From assembly GCA_036702865.1 (NCBI GenBank), contig DATNQD010000059.1, positions 124,001-188,000 of the forward strand: a stretch of 64,000 nucleotides of DNA, read 5' to 3'. Each line of letters opens with the position of its first letter. Within the stretch, counting starts at the first letter, position 1. The position numbers were made by a program, and so were the translations under genes. The stretch comes from Trichocoleus sp. (GTDB lineage: Bacteria; Cyanobacteriota; Cyanobacteriia; Elainellales; Elainellaceae). Under the pieces are notes generated by a model. It was not told the DNA's origin. It ran no database searches and saw only the letters and a program-made list of their open reading frames with translations. Of the stretch, positions 44,646-54,006 are shown piece by piece.

Positions 44646-45653
44646 CTATAGCTCTGAGGGAGCAACTGTAGCAAGATCTAGTGCTTCAATTAGAGACTTG
44701 AGCAGGAATTGCGTCGCCATTGTTAACCCCAGCCTGACTTGGGCGAGAGCAGGATCATTGCTGCTAATGCGACAGTGAGCGTGAAATTTTTGCCAATCCT
44801 GGCTCAAATGAACTGCCCATTTAAGATATTGCTCTGGCATATGGGGCAAGTTCCATTCAGAAAGGTCGTCAATTACGGTACAAAGCCGATCGATTAGGTT
44901 CCACTCTGCTGGATGTTGGCAGCGTAAGGTGCGATCAGGTAATAGCCAAGGGAGGGGATCAGGCTGGGTAATGTTCCAAAGCTCTCCTCGCTCTGGTGCA
45001 TTAACCCGATTGAACTGAACCAGTTGGAGCTGAGATCCCAACCGCAAAATGGCACAACATCGCGCATGAGTATGCAGCACTAGAAAAATATTGGTAGAAT
45101 CACGTATAAGTATGCTTTGTGCTTGAACATCACTGATAGAGTTAGTACAGCTAAAATCAGTAAAACGATCAGGATCAGCTTTTTCTATTTCCAAAGTTTG
45201 GTTAATTTGAAGCTGTAACCATTCCGATAAGCCTTCCTCAGTGAGCCGAAAATATATCCAGCCGGGAGGAGTGACTTGAACCGTAAAACTGTGCCAAATT
45301 TGCTCTGTTACTACACCATTACGGCAATTTGTGTCGTTTGTTTGAGCGAAATCTGCTGCAATTTGTTGAGCTAAATCTAAGGCAGATAAATGACCTGGAG
45401 TGGCAAGCTTAAGAGCGATCGCAGAGACATATTGAACTGGTGGAGCTGAGCTAATCCGTTTTATAGGAATCGATCGATTGACGCTTTGCAAATGCCTCAG
45501 CGGTTTATTTTTCTGGAACTGAGGATCGGGAATGATCTCGACACTAGCATCAGAAGTTGCCAAATAACGTCTAACATGACAGCTGTTTTGTAGCCTACTG
45601 ACTAGTAACTGACGTAGCGCAAACGGTAGGATAAACCGAAATTGAATAGGCAC
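44646..45653 (-). CDS. ArgS-like protein lacking the catalytic core (DALR anticodon-binding domain)
   Basis: 335 residues from a GTG. The N-terminal half (VQYVSAIALKLATPGHLSALDLAQQIAADF and GWIYFRLTEEGLSEWL) resembles the N-terminal Add domain of arginyl-tRNA synthetase. The C-terminal part (LHTHARCCAILRLG and LGLTMATQFLLKSLIEALDLATVAPSEL) resembles its DALR anticodon-binding domain. The Rossmann core with HIGH and KMSKS-like motifs is absent. It could bind tRNA or another RNA, or act as a regulator; function is unknown. A GTG start and a palindrome-like sequence directly upstream suggest its own control. Confidence 0.72.
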   Translation of the reverse strand: MPIQFRFILPFALRQLLVSRLQNSCHVRRYLATSDASVEIIPDPQFQKNKPLRHLQSVNRSIPIKRISSAPPVQYVSAIALKLATPGHLSALDLAQQIAADFAQTNDTNCRNGVVTEQIWHSFTVQVTPPGWIYFRLTEEGLSEWLQLQINQTLEIEKADPDRFTDFSCTNSISDVQAQSILIRDSTNIFLVLHTHARCCAILRLGSQLQLVQFNRVNAPERGELWNITQPDPLPWLLPDRTLRCQHPAEWNLIDRLCTVIDDLSEWNLPHMPEQYLKWAVHLSQDWQKFHAHCRISSNDPALAQVRLGLTMATQFLLKSLIEALDLATVAPSEL

Positions 45654-45964
45654 AGTAGAATTACTTAGTAAATACTAAAGTGTCGCTAAGCGGATTGATA
45701 GTTCACATAGATTCTAATCCTGCGGTAGCAACAGTAAAGTCAAACAAACTCAGGTAGGAGGTTTATTTAAACAAATCATTCTAAAATTTCCTAAGTGACT
45801 CGTTATACTTCAGTAGTCTTCCCTAGTTTGTTAAGAAAGGATGAGGTTAAGCTGGTTCTACCCTGTGAAGTTATTTTTATTTTAGGGAGTTGAGTCAAGC
45901 GTAACCTTATAAATCCATCAGTCAAGAGTTCCCCCATCTCTGCTGAATTGTTGTAATCCTCCCT
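45654..45964. other. Divergent intergenic region, 311 bases
   Basis: Between the ArgS-like gene (left) and the Crp-family gene (right). An AT-rich near-palindrome ACTTAGTA / TACTAAAGT lies at 45663-45681, ten bases from the GTG of the leftward gene. Otherwise AT-rich with no gene or terminator recognised. Confidence 0.45.
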
Positions 45965-46657
45965 ATGTACTCAGTGTCTTCACCTTCTGAAACTTCCCGT
46001 CCCTTCCTCACCTGGCAAAGGATTCTGGATTGGGCACAAGAGCATTATCGCTACCGTACCTTTAGCAAGGACGAAAAGATTCCTGCGCGGGCAGGTCTTC
46101 TCTATCTGGTGCAGCGAGGCTCCGTCCGGCTTGTCGGAGAAGCGCAGGTTAGTGCTTCCCCTGGTGGTAGTTCTTCTCGCTTGCCTCGGATCAACTCCGA
46201 AGAAGCCTTTTTGGGTTTTGTGGGAGCCGGACAACCGTTTGAAATCGTAGCGCAGTCTCCGTTTACACTTCAAAGCTTTGCTCATGTTGATCAAACTGCC
46301 GTGATCTGGCTCTACTGGCACGATCTCGACAATTGGCCCCACTTCCGCCGTGAAGTGTTAGATGCCTTCCGCTATCAGCACCAGCGCAAACTGCTTTGGT
46401 TAAGCACTCTGGGGCAACGCCGCACAATCGATCGTCTGTTGGGCTTCTTGACGCTGCTGATTGAGGAATTTGGTGAACCCTGTGAGGAGGGCTACTGTCT
46501 TCCTTGGTCGCTGACTCATGCTCAAATTGGCAGTGCGATCGGCTCGACGCGAGTCACTGTTACCCGGTTGATGGGTAAACTGCGGCAGCGAGGTTTGATC
46601 CGGACTTATGGTGATAACCTGCTCTGCTTACCCGCCGAATCAGTGGCGCGAAAATAA
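45965..46657 (+). CDS. Crp/Fnr-family transcriptional regulator
   Basis: 230 residues: an N-terminal cyclic-nucleotide-binding-like beta-roll (about 30-125) and a C-terminal helix-turn-helix, LTHAQIGSAIGSTRVTVTRLMGKLRQRGLI (about 185-215), very close in this part to the NtcA recognition helix. The roll lacks the classical cAMP-binding R-S signature that I can see and has a Ser/Gly-rich insertion near residues 63-72. It may recognise an NtcA-like DNA site (GTA-N8-TAC) but with a different effector. Divergent from the ArgS-like gene. Confidence 0.87.
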   Translation: MYSVSSPSETSRPFLTWQRILDWAQEHYRYRTFSKDEKIPARAGLLYLVQRGSVRLVGEAQVSASPGGSSSRLPRINSEEAFLGFVGAGQPFEIVAQSPFTLQSFAHVDQTAVIWLYWHDLDNWPHFRREVLDAFRYQHQRKLLWLSTLGQRRTIDRLLGFLTLLIEEFGEPCEEGYCLPWSLTHAQIGSAIGSTRVTVTRLMGKLRQRGLIRTYGDNLLCLPAESVARK

Positions 46658-46703
46658 GCAAAGTTAGATTGCCTGAGGTCTACTTTCTTATCAAGTCGCT
46701 GGC

Positions 46704-48125
46704 TTATTTGGTAGCGACTGGCACAAAAGTGTAGCCGTAGCTTGATCGAGAACTGGCTTCAACCAGGACAAGCTGCATTGGCTGATTTCGATCGCCAGCT
46801 AGAGAAAACTTGATGTTTCCTGTTGCACCAACCAGGGAAAATCCTGGATCGTTGAGCGTCTGTTGAATGCCCTGCCGAGTTGGGTCACGTTTTAATCCAG
46901 CAATTAGCACTTGTGTTGCGTCATATGCAGTTGCAGTGCGCCAGTTAATATCTGCGCCCCAAAGCCGGGTTGCGGTTTGAACAAAGGGCGATTGTGGATT
47001 AGACAGCAAAACCCATGGAACGGCAACAACCATGCCTTCTGCCACATTGCCACCAATCTGTAGAGTTTTAGGATTGTAGACGCTATCCCCGCCTAAAAGC
47101 GGCAGCTTTCGTTGATTCGCTGTGACAACTTGGAGAGCGGTATCTAAAGCGCCTGTATTTGGCAAAAGCACAAGTGCCTGAGCACCCTGCTGGGTTGCTT
47201 GAGCAACGGCTTGGGCGGCATTAAAGGCTGAGTTATTCAAATCAAACTCAGTGATAACCTGTCCTCCATCACTGGTAAGCGCAGTTGTAAATTCCTCTTT
47301 GAGCGATCGGCTATAGTCATTACCCGAGTTGTAGTAGACCGCAACCTGCTGTATGTTCAATGTTTTTAGCAGGTAGTCCGAAAGGGTCGAGGCAGTGAAT
47401 CGATCGCTTGGCACAGTTCGGAAGATCGCGTTTCCCAGGTTAGAGATTTGAACGGCTGTGCTGGTAGGAGAAATCATGACCACCCCGCCTTCCTGGTAAA
47501 CCGGAGCGGCAGCTAGAGTTGCATCGCTACCAAAATGCCCAATCACGCCCAAAATCGAGCTGTCTTTGACCAAATCTGCGGCAACCTGTTTGGCTATATC
47601 AGGGTTGTTATCATCGCTGACAATCGCGACTTTAAGCGGAACTCCGTTGACGCCGCCTGCTCGATTGAAGTCTGTTTGCGCCTGTGCCACCCCCCGCAAA
47701 ATTTCCTCTGCTGCGCCTGTTGAGCTTGTGATCGGGACGGAAACTGCGATCGTGTAAGCCTGACTCTGACCGATACGGGCATTGTTTAAATAAATCAGCG
47801 CTTCTGGATCATTCCGCTTTGCCTTCAGCGATGCTTCCAGACGAGTAACGGCTTGCGCATAGTCGCCAGAAGCGATCGCCGAAATACCCGCTTGCTTATC
47901 CGCTGAGGAAGTTGCTGGGTCGAGGAGCCGCTCCCCCCGACTGAATCGATCCTGAAGCGCAACGGTAGTGCCAGAATTGCTGTTGCCTGGGATTGCATTT
48001 TGCCCACTCGAAAACAAACTTCCCAGATTCAACGTTTTTGCTAAAAACCAGAGTCCACCCCCAAGCAGGGCAAGCGTCAGCAACAGCGACAGCACCAAAA
48101 CAGGCGTTTCATTCTTCTGGGACAT
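46704..48125 (-). CDS. Type 1 periplasmic substrate-binding protein with N-terminal anchor
   Basis: 473 residues. An N-terminal transmembrane segment (about 8-30), a short helical region with TPR-like residues (DYAQAVTRLEASLKAKRNDPEALIYLNNARIG, about 87-115), then a Peripla_BP_6 type ligand-binding domain from about 125: AVSVPITSSTGAAEEILRGVAQAQTDFN, VIGHFGSDATLAAAPVYQ, VAVYYNSGNDYSRSL. Family members bind branched-chain amino acids or related compounds. No permease or ATPase gene is nearby, so it may be a sensor or an orphan binding protein. It follows the Ser/Thr kinase gene on the same strand. Confidence 0.85.
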   Translation of the reverse strand: MSQKNETPVLVLSLLLTLALLGGGLWFLAKTLNLGSLFSSGQNAIPGNSNSGTTVALQDRFSRGERLLDPATSSADKQAGISAIASGDYAQAVTRLEASLKAKRNDPEALIYLNNARIGQSQAYTIAVSVPITSSTGAAEEILRGVAQAQTDFNRAGGVNGVPLKVAIVSDDNNPDIAKQVAADLVKDSSILGVIGHFGSDATLAAAPVYQEGGVVMISPTSTAVQISNLGNAIFRTVPSDRFTASTLSDYLLKTLNIQQVAVYYNSGNDYSRSLKEEFTTALTSDGGQVITEFDLNNSAFNAAQAVAQATQQGAQALVLLPNTGALDTALQVVTANQRKLPLLGGDSVYNPKTLQIGGNVAEGMVVAVPWVLLSNPQSPFVQTATRLWGADINWRTATAYDATQVLIAGLKRDPTRQGIQQTLNDPGFSLVGATGNIKFSLAGDRNQPMQLVLVEASSRSSYGYTFVPVATK

Positions 48126-48184
48126 ACGACAACATACAACGAGATATTCCCAGATTAGCCGCTTCTCCTGCTTTCGGACAGAGC

Positions 48185-49711
48185 CTAGAATAGCCTGGAC
48201 AGCAATTTATAAATCAGGCGGAACCAGATCGCAATGACGATCGCCCCTAAAGCAGTCAATCCGGCTATCACCAGAACGGTTTGCAGAGGACCCCCTAAAA
48301 GAGCAACAATCTTTTGCAGCAACGGTAGCGCCGTTAGAATGTATCGAAGTTGGCCAATGAATAAGACGGCTGCGAAGGTTGCGCCTGCAATTAAAAGCAG
48401 ATCAACCCGCTCGATCCAGCGCCGCCACTGGGCAAAGATAAGCGCTGCCATTCCAGCAGACAGCACGACCCAAAAAGATTGAATTGAACCAATGGTTGCG
48501 AGAAGACTGGCAAAGCCGATCGCCAAGAGTCCCCCTTCAAATCCTGTAAACGCGGCATTATAAAGCAGTTCCAAGGTTGAGATAGGCGGACGAACGGGTT
48601 TGAGCGTTCCAGCAGGTTGAGGGCTAGGAGGTTGAGGGCTAGGAGGTTGAGGGCTAGGAATCTGTGGTGGTGGCTGTAGGGCGGTTCCTTTTGCTGGACT
48701 AGCCGATCGCTGTGGCGTTGCTGCTGGTGCAGGCGTTGGGGGTGGAACTGGCTTCGCAGCAGGTTTAAGCGCTGCAAGCACTTCAGTTGCAGATTGGAAT
48801 CGCTGCATGGGGGAAGGTAGCAGCATCCGATTGATAACAGCTTCTAGACGATCGTCCACCTGAGCATAAGCCCGCCAGTTCCAGGTGTTGCTGTAGGCGT
48901 CGTAAAGGTCTTGAGGTTGTTTCCCCGTCAGCAGCATGAGACAAGTGACTGCCAGAGCATAAAGGTCAGTTGCCGGATAGACCACATCGCCTTGCATCTG
49001 CTCAGGTGGCGCAAACCCGAGCGAATAAATGCCAGTGGAAGCATTTTTACCACCCTGACCCGGACGACTAGACGCAACTTGCTTGACGGCACCAAAATCT
49101 AGGAGAAAGAGCAAGCCATCCCGTCGCCGCATAATGTTAGAGGGCTTGATGTCCCGGTGGATTGAACCATGGTCATGGACAAATTGCAGCACAGGCAGAA
49201 TCCGCTCCAGGAGTTCCAGCACTTTTGCTTCTGAAAAATGCCCCTGCTGCTCCAGTTCTTCTTCTAGGTTGTGTCCGTCAATAAACTCTTGAACCAGATA
49301 AAAAAACTGGTCGGGCTGTCCGGGAAGTGGTCGGGCGATGGGTAGAGCAAAAAAAGCCAGTAGATCAGGAATTTGAGGATGGGTTCCCAGTTCTTCTAAA
49401 ACCTGTCCTTCGCGTTCAAATAAGTTCTGGGCAATTTCTAGCTGATCCGGTGTGAGGTGGCTGGAGGGCTGAAACTGTTTGACCACGCACTGACGCATCG
49501 CAGGTGTATATCGATCGCGTGCCAGAAATGCTGCCCCAAAACCACCACGACCCAGGAGCTTGAGGGGAATGTAGCGACCTGCAAGAATCAGCTCCATGCC
49601 ACAGGCAGTGCAATACTTTTGCTGAATTGTTCTAAGCGTATTTGCCTGATCGAGATCAGCAAACGAATTAAGCGGACGCAGGCAACTAGGACGGGTGCAA
49701 TACACTTCCAT
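48185..49711 (-). CDS. Ser/Thr protein kinase with N-terminal Cys4 and C-terminal membrane helices
   Basis: 508 residues. A zinc-ribbon-like set (Cys5, Cys10, Cys34, Cys37) precedes a kinase domain at about 46-310: glycine loop LLGRGGFGAAF, Lys78 in VVKQF, HRDIKPSN (185-192), DFG (205-207). A Pro-rich linker contains the repeat SPQPP three times, and the C-terminus has about four hydrophobic helices, so the kinase faces the cytosol from the membrane. No PASTA or PBP-type sensor is seen. Its minus-strand downstream neighbour is the substrate-binding protein, possibly its ligand sensor; that is inference. Confidence 0.9.
   Translation of the reverse strand: MEVYCTRPSCLRPLNSFADLDQANTLRTIQQKYCTACGMELILAGRYIPLKLLGRGGFGAAFLARDRYTPAMRQCVVKQFQPSSHLTPDQLEIAQNLFEREGQVLEELGTHPQIPDLLAFFALPIARPLPGQPDQFFYLVQEFIDGHNLEEELEQQGHFSEAKVLELLERILPVLQFVHDHGSIHRDIKPSNIMRRRDGLLFLLDFGAVKQVASSRPGQGGKNASTGIYSLGFAPPEQMQGDVVYPATDLYALAVTCLMLLTGKQPQDLYDAYSNTWNWRAYAQVDDRLEAVINRMLLPSPMQRFQSATEVLAALKPAAKPVPPPTPAPAATPQRSASPAKGTALQPPPQIPSPQPPSPQPPSPQPAGTLKPVRPPISTLELLYNAAFTGFEGGLLAIGFASLLATIGSIQSFWVVLSAGMAALIFAQWRRWIERVDLLLIAGATFAAVLFIGQLRYILTALPLLQKIVALLGGPLQTVLVIAGLTALGAIVIAIWFRLIYKLLSRLF
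48615..48659 (-). repeat. 15-bp coding tandem repeat in the kinase linker
   Basis: Plus-strand unit GGTTGAGGGCTAGGA occurs three times in tandem (48615-48629, 48630-48644, 48645-48659), perfectly. On the coding strand it gives the repeated pentapeptide SPQPP, keeping the frame. Copy number is likely to vary between strains. Confidence 0.9.
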
Positions 49712-49741
49712 AGTCCTTATTCCTCACGCCTGCAGTGCTGT

Positions 49742-50776
49742 CTAGTCTTCAATTTGCACAACCTTACCCACCGTTGCTTCCAGAGGGAGGGAGCTAGAAT
49801 GTTCCCCGATCGCCTTTTCCACAGATTTTTTCACTGCATCTTCCGGCGAAGGTTGGTAGGTTGAAAACTGGGGCAAAATTTCTTCTGTGAAGGCTTCCGC
49901 CGCTTTGGAGCGATAGCGGTTTGGATTTGTAATGACAGAGAGAGTGCGATTGACAACGACGCCTTCGATCGGAGAACGATGCAATACCCCAAGTTGAAGC
50001 TCTTTTTCGATCGCAGAAATGGAGACAAAAGCGGCCCCCAACCCAGACTGCACCGCGTTTTTAATTGCCTCGATTGTATTTAGCTCCATCTCAATTTTCA
50101 GCCGTCTGGTTTCAATGCCACAGCGCGTCAAAACCTGATCAATCACTTTGCGAATGGTGGACTGCGAGTCCAGCGCAATAAACTGTAGCTTGTACAGGTC
50201 ATCTCGTTCGATCTGCTGTGTCCTTGCTAGAGGATGAAAAACAGGCAAGATCAGTGCCAGTTCGTCTTCTGCGTAGGGCACAACATCTAACGAATCCTGA
50301 AGTTCTGGTGGCACTTCTCCCCCAATGATTGCCAGGTCGATTTGTCCGTTTGCTACACTCCAGGCAGTCCGACGGGTCGAGTGGACATGAAGCTGCACCG
50401 CGACTTCAGGATACTGCTGCCGGAACAAGCCCAGCATTCGGGGGAGCAGATAAGTTCCGGTTGTCTGGCTAGCGCCCACAATCAAGGTTCCGCCCTGGAG
50501 GTTTTGCAGGTCTTCGATCGCCCGACAAGTTTCCTGACAGAGGCTCAAAATCCGATCGCCGTAGCTCAACAGAAGATGACCGGCTTCAGTTAATTGGGCA
50601 CGTCTGCCACCTCGATCAAACAGAGGCACGTCTAGCTGCCGCTCCAGGTTTTGCACCTGCAAACTGACGGCGGGCTGAGAAACATAAAGGCTGTCGGCAG
50701 CACGCTTAAAGCTTCCCTCGGCGGCAATAGCTTTAAGAATGCGTAACTGATCCAGAGTAAAAGGAAGATCAGACAT
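49742..50776 (-). CDS. rbcR: LysR-type regulator RbcR (Ycf30)
   Basis: 344 residues. The N-terminal winged helix ([37 protein letters not shown]) and the effector part ([51 protein letters not shown]) are almost diagnostic of the RbcR/Ycf30 group. RbcR activates Rubisco and CO2-related genes and responds to carbon metabolites. The last ~40 residues are a variable acidic extension. The promoter region to the right (50777-51363) is shared with the plus-strand cluster. Confidence 0.93.
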   Translation of the reverse strand: MSDLPFTLDQLRILKAIAAEGSFKRAADSLYVSQPAVSLQVQNLERQLDVPLFDRGGRRAQLTEAGHLLLSYGDRILSLCQETCRAIEDLQNLQGGTLIVGASQTTGTYLLPRMLGLFRQQYPEVAVQLHVHSTRRTAWSVANGQIDLAIIGGEVPPELQDSLDVVPYAEDELALILPVFHPLARTQQIERDDLYKLQFIALDSQSTIRKVIDQVLTRCGIETRRLKIEMELNTIEAIKNAVQSGLGAAFVSISAIEKELQLGVLHRSPIEGVVVNRTLSVITNPNRYRSKAAEAFTEEILPQFSTYQPSPEDAVKKSVEKAIGEHSSSLPLEATVGKVVQIED

Positions 50777-51363
50777 AGCTGCTAAATCTAGAAGAAGAAA
50801 GCCTGAAGAGTCAACGAGTGAAATAGGGGCTTGAAACAGGAGTGATAAATAAAAGACTCATCAAAAGTCTAAATGGAAAGAGTCTCTCTGAGAAGCAGTA
50901 TCTTGTAGCAACAGAACAAGTCGGACTTACCGGATCTATAGGGATATCAAGAGATTTCAGGATGACGCGTCGATCGAGAAATCTGGGAACCATAATAAGG
51001 TAAGTAGAACATTCAGATAGATAGGATGCAAATCAGTATCCGTCTTCTGAATGCTTTGCCTAGGTAGATTGCCCATCTATACCGCTATTTGGATCTGCCC
51101 TTATACTGGCATACTCAGGGGTAGCATCGCTCATGTAGGTTGAGATATGAATGCTAGATGTGGATAACCTGCTGCTAGCGTACACCACCTCGGTCACAGT
51201 CAGGTGAGCATCATGGAATCCTCTGCCAACCATAGATAAAACAGAAGCCTTAGAAAGGATTTATTTCCTGGGCATGGATGACGGAAAACCGCTCTCCTTA
51301 TCTTTATTCTGGATTGGGTGAATTGCCCAAAAGTTCTTAATTAAGCTCTTAAAGCATCTGTTT
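50777..51363. other. Divergent intergenic region, 587 bases
   Basis: Between rbcR (left) and the Roadblock-like gene (right). It contains an 8-bp inverted repeat CATTCAGA / TCTGAATG at 51010-51017 and 51046-51053, and one isolated DnaA-box sequence TGTGGATAA at 51159-51167. No gene or RNA is supported. It must carry the rbcR promoter and the promoter of the photosystem-related cluster. Confidence 0.5.
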
Positions 51364-52224
51364 ATGAAGCGGGAGGTTGTCCAAGACTTTTTGAATCTAC
51401 CGGGAATTGTGGGAGTTGCATTGATGGATGGGCGCTCTCGCCCGTACTTTTGCGGTGTTGACCAAACGCTAAACTTTCAGCAAAAAGAAGCTTTGGCTCA
51501 AGGAATTCAGCAAGTCATCGACACAACGCCTGCCAACTTTAAGTTTTTTGAGTTTCAGTTTACGGGGCATCAGGTCTATATCTACAAATTAGACCACGGC
51601 ATTATTTTGCTAGTCTTGGCCGCCAGTACGCTGGCTTATACAACTTATACAGAATCGGTCGATCGACTGAAAGCAGAACTGCAAGAAGACATTGCCAATG
51701 CAATTGCTACCTTTCGCCTGCTTGCAGGAAACACAACACTCTCCGGGCAAAATTACTGGAAACGACAGCCCGACGGAACCTCTACCACCAGCAACAGGCG
51801 ATCGGGCTTTGCTCCTGAGTCTACTGAGATTCCTTCACAGCCTCCTCAACTGCCGACTCATCCCCCTCCTACATCACCACTAGCCTCCTCACCAACGCTT
51901 AAAGACATGTTGGCAGCGATGAATGAACTCAGTAAGTTCACAACCCAATACTTGGGTGCAACAGTGGTGACAAACTATTGGAAAACGACCCGTCCATCAA
52001 TTGACTGGCTCAATCAGTTTGAAGTCGAACGCTCTGCTCAAATTAGCCCCCCAACTCAGATTCCAGGTACAACAAAGCTAACGGACGACCAGCAGCAGTG
52101 GATTCGAACATGGGTTGATGCATTTATTCAACGGTGTTCCAAGGTGATTCGAGACTTTCCTAAATCTGTACGGCAAAAGCTCCCTGATCACCAAAAATTC
52201 CTCTTGTTTAATGAAGCTTCCTAA
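51364..52224 (+). CDS. Roadblock/LC7-like protein, first gene of the V4R cluster
   Basis: 286 residues. The N-terminal ~95 residues (FLNLPGIVGVALMDGRSRPYFCGVD, then QGIQQVIDT, FEFQFTGHQVYIYKLDHGIILLVL) resemble a Roadblock/LC7 or profilin-like alpha/beta domain. A Ser/Pro/Thr-rich linker (about 140-185) follows, then a helical C-terminal domain with TQYLGATVVTNYWKTTRPS and FIQRCSKVIRDFPKSV. Conserved in cyanobacteria as an uncharacterised protein. It begins an operon with the ferredoxin gene 38 bases later; I infer that it serves as a scaffold or regulator. Confidence 0.65.
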   Translation: MKREVVQDFLNLPGIVGVALMDGRSRPYFCGVDQTLNFQQKEALAQGIQQVIDTTPANFKFFEFQFTGHQVYIYKLDHGIILLVLAASTLAYTTYTESVDRLKAELQEDIANAIATFRLLAGNTTLSGQNYWKRQPDGTSTTSNRRSGFAPESTEIPSQPPQLPTHPPPTSPLASSPTLKDMLAAMNELSKFTTQYLGATVVTNYWKTTRPSIDWLNQFEVERSAQISPPTQIPGTTKLTDDQQQWIRTWVDAFIQRCSKVIRDFPKSVRQKLPDHQKFLLFNEAS

Positions 52225-52262
52225 ATTCACTTCAACTTTAATCTCTGGAGAACTTAACTTGA

Positions 52263-52748
52263 ATGGTTAAAACTGTCAGACTAGAACCGATCGCCCAAGA
52301 AACCGCAATTGAAACAAACGGTAATCTCCTGGCTGTTCTAATGAAGGAAGAGCTAGATGTGATGAAAGAATGTGGCGGTCGCGGTATGTGTGCAACCTGT
52401 CATGTCTATGTGAAAGAAGGCATGGAAGCCCTCTCCCCAGTGAACCGACGTGAACAGCGCACGTTAGAAGTGATTACGTCCTGTAAGCAGAATTCTCGTC
52501 TTGCTTGTCAGGCAAGGGTTTTAGCAAATGGCGTCACGGTTGAACTACCGCCGGGGATGTACATTAACTCCATTAAAGATATTGAAGCGTTAATCGGACG
52601 ACGTGCTGAACAAAACCTGCTTCACCCGGTAACTGGACAAGTGCTGGTGGAGGAAGGAAAGCTGATTACTCGATCGGTTCTGAAACAGATTGAGGATACA
52701 ACTAACTTTCAGCTTGCTACGTTCTTCTCTCACAGTAGCGATATCTGA
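52263..52748 (+). CDS. 2Fe-2S ferredoxin-like protein
   Basis: 161 residues. The plant/adrenodoxin-type cluster ligands are Cys37, Cys43, Cys46 and Cys82 (pattern Cx5Cx2Cx35C, in ECGGRGMCATCH and RLACQAR). An extra Cys74 lies between them. The C-terminal ~60 residues after the fold (GRRAEQNLLHPVTGQVLVEEGKLI) extend beyond usual ferredoxins. The content matches the ferredoxin-like member (slr0148-like) of the Synechocystis slr0144-slr0152 set as I recall it. It is followed by a perfect terminator. Confidence 0.85.
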   Translation: MVKTVRLEPIAQETAIETNGNLLAVLMKEELDVMKECGGRGMCATCHVYVKEGMEALSPVNRREQRTLEVITSCKQNSRLACQARVLANGVTVELPPGMYINSIKDIEALIGRRAEQNLLHPVTGQVLVEEGKLITRSVLKQIEDTTNFQLATFFSHSSDI

Positions 52749-52785
52749 GTAGAAGTCTTTAGTAGATTAAAAGTAAAAAAATTGG

Positions 52786-52807
52786 GCAGGCTCAAAGCCT
52801 GCTTTTT
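52786..52807 (+). terminator. Rho-independent terminator after the ferredoxin gene
   Basis: Perfect 7-bp stem GCAGGCT / AGCCTGC (52786-52792 and 52796-52802), loop CAA, followed by TTTTT. It splits the cluster into two transcription units, or acts as an attenuator between them. Confidence 0.92.
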
Positions 52808-52929
52808 AATGCCTAATAGCTTGAGCTAAAGCTTGCAGAAGGCTCAAAAAGCTCGATCGTATCAAGTTATCAAGTTTGATGAAGTGGGTACTCTTAATAC
52901 AAGTTAATTATTTCGTGAGTCGTTGCAAT

Positions 52930-53406
52930 ATGCTGAGCCAAATGAATCGCTTAAGTTTGGAAACTGAGGGGCGCTATGCCACAGATGCAGAGTTGCAATT
53001 CATTATTGACTATGCTCAATCCTTTCCAATGCGACTGCAAACTTACCAAACGCTCCAAGAACTTGAATCATCCCTGGTCGAACAGACCCATACGAGGATG
53101 AAGGCGATCGCCCCACAGCAGTTTCAGTTTAGCTCTGGCGATATGAGTGCGAAATGGAAACGTGATACGGGGCGCGTCCTGCGTTATACGGCTGCGGCAG
53201 TTTTAATGAACGACTCTAATGCCCTACGCGAACGGTTTTTGCTTTGGTTTCAAACCATTATGCGGGCATTTGCTGCTCAGCAAAGCTGCAATCTCACGTA
53301 TCAAGTGATGCAAGAAGTTACTCTCCAACATCTCACTCCTCCACAAGTGAATTTGGTCAATCCTGTTTTGGAAATCAATCGTCGTTCTCTAGGCATGGCT
53401 GCATAA
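52930..53406 (+). CDS. Phycobilisome-like globin protein without bilin Cys (copy 1)
   Basis: The ATG at 52930 gives 158 residues (a TTG/ATG pair at 52876/52879 and an ATG at 52942 are alternatives). The globin-like core of phycobiliproteins is seen: GRYATDAELQFIIDYAQSF, then KRDTGRVLRYTAAAVLMNDSNALRERFL, which aligns with the CLRDMxYxLRYxTYAxxxGD helix pair. At the chromophore Cys position (Cys84 in phycocyanin) it has Trp76, so no covalent bilin is expected. The protein may bind pigment non-covalently or serve as a structural partner. Confidence 0.8.
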   Translation: MLSQMNRLSLETEGRYATDAELQFIIDYAQSFPMRLQTYQTLQELESSLVEQTHTRMKAIAPQQFQFSSGDMSAKWKRDTGRVLRYTAAAVLMNDSNALRERFLLWFQTIMRAFAAQQSCNLTYQVMQEVTLQHLTPPQVNLVNPVLEINRRSLGMAA

Positions 53407-54006
53407 ACTAAGCAGAATAATCACTTTGATAAAAATAGTTACAAAGGAGCAGGATAGGTTGCAGGAGCGTTGCTCGCTTGTTGCAGTCCACCCTGTTTCT
53501 TTTTGTTTTTGGTGCGCTTAAAAAATCAAAAAATGCTCATTCTTCTTGTAAGATTGCGATCGATTCAATCAGGATTAAATTGCAAGAGATTCACCGCGAG
53601 ACTGATGAAGTAAACCATTTTCTTGTTACAACTATTCACTTTTCTTCTTCAAAGTTCAAACTTAAACTTCGATCGGGTTGCTTTCAGCCAACCTTATGAT
53701 GATGTTAGATTCTACTCGCTTCAGGGAATCTTTGAATCTAGAAGCGACGAAGGTTGAAAAAGCCTCTAATGCCTTCCTGGAAGTGATGTGACAGAATCTG
53801 GGGCAATACGATTCATCTCATTGTTTTTGTAAACCTGTCTCTTCTACGATCGCTTTTCAACACTCTAGAATGTTGGCGCTCTCCCTTTGTTGCTGATGAA
53901 ACTTAGTCACTGACGAGCCTGTATCGGTTCGAGGCTACGATTCTTCAGTTCTGTGCCCCTTCCTCGTTCACTGCATATTATTCCGATATTTGGCAAGAGA
54001 AACATT
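53407..54006. other. Intergenic, 600 bases, inside the V4R cluster
   Basis: No supportable gene. It holds TTT-rich stretches after a stem-like region at about 53456-53490 (weak) and a 7-bp stem TCGCTTC / GAAGCGA at 53716-53722 and 53741-53747. Such a long gap in a compact cluster suggests a second promoter, a regulatory leader or an sRNA for the V4R gene. Confidence 0.4.

Noticed and set aside
51159-51167. Single DnaA-box sequence upstream of the V4R cluster
   Set aside because: Only one copy, no phasing and no AT-rich repeat; probably chance.
53478-53699. 73-codon plus-strand frame in the 600-base gap of the V4R cluster
   Set aside because: Starts with no ribosome site and has low-complexity Lys/Ser/Phe content typical of AT-rich noncoding DNA.
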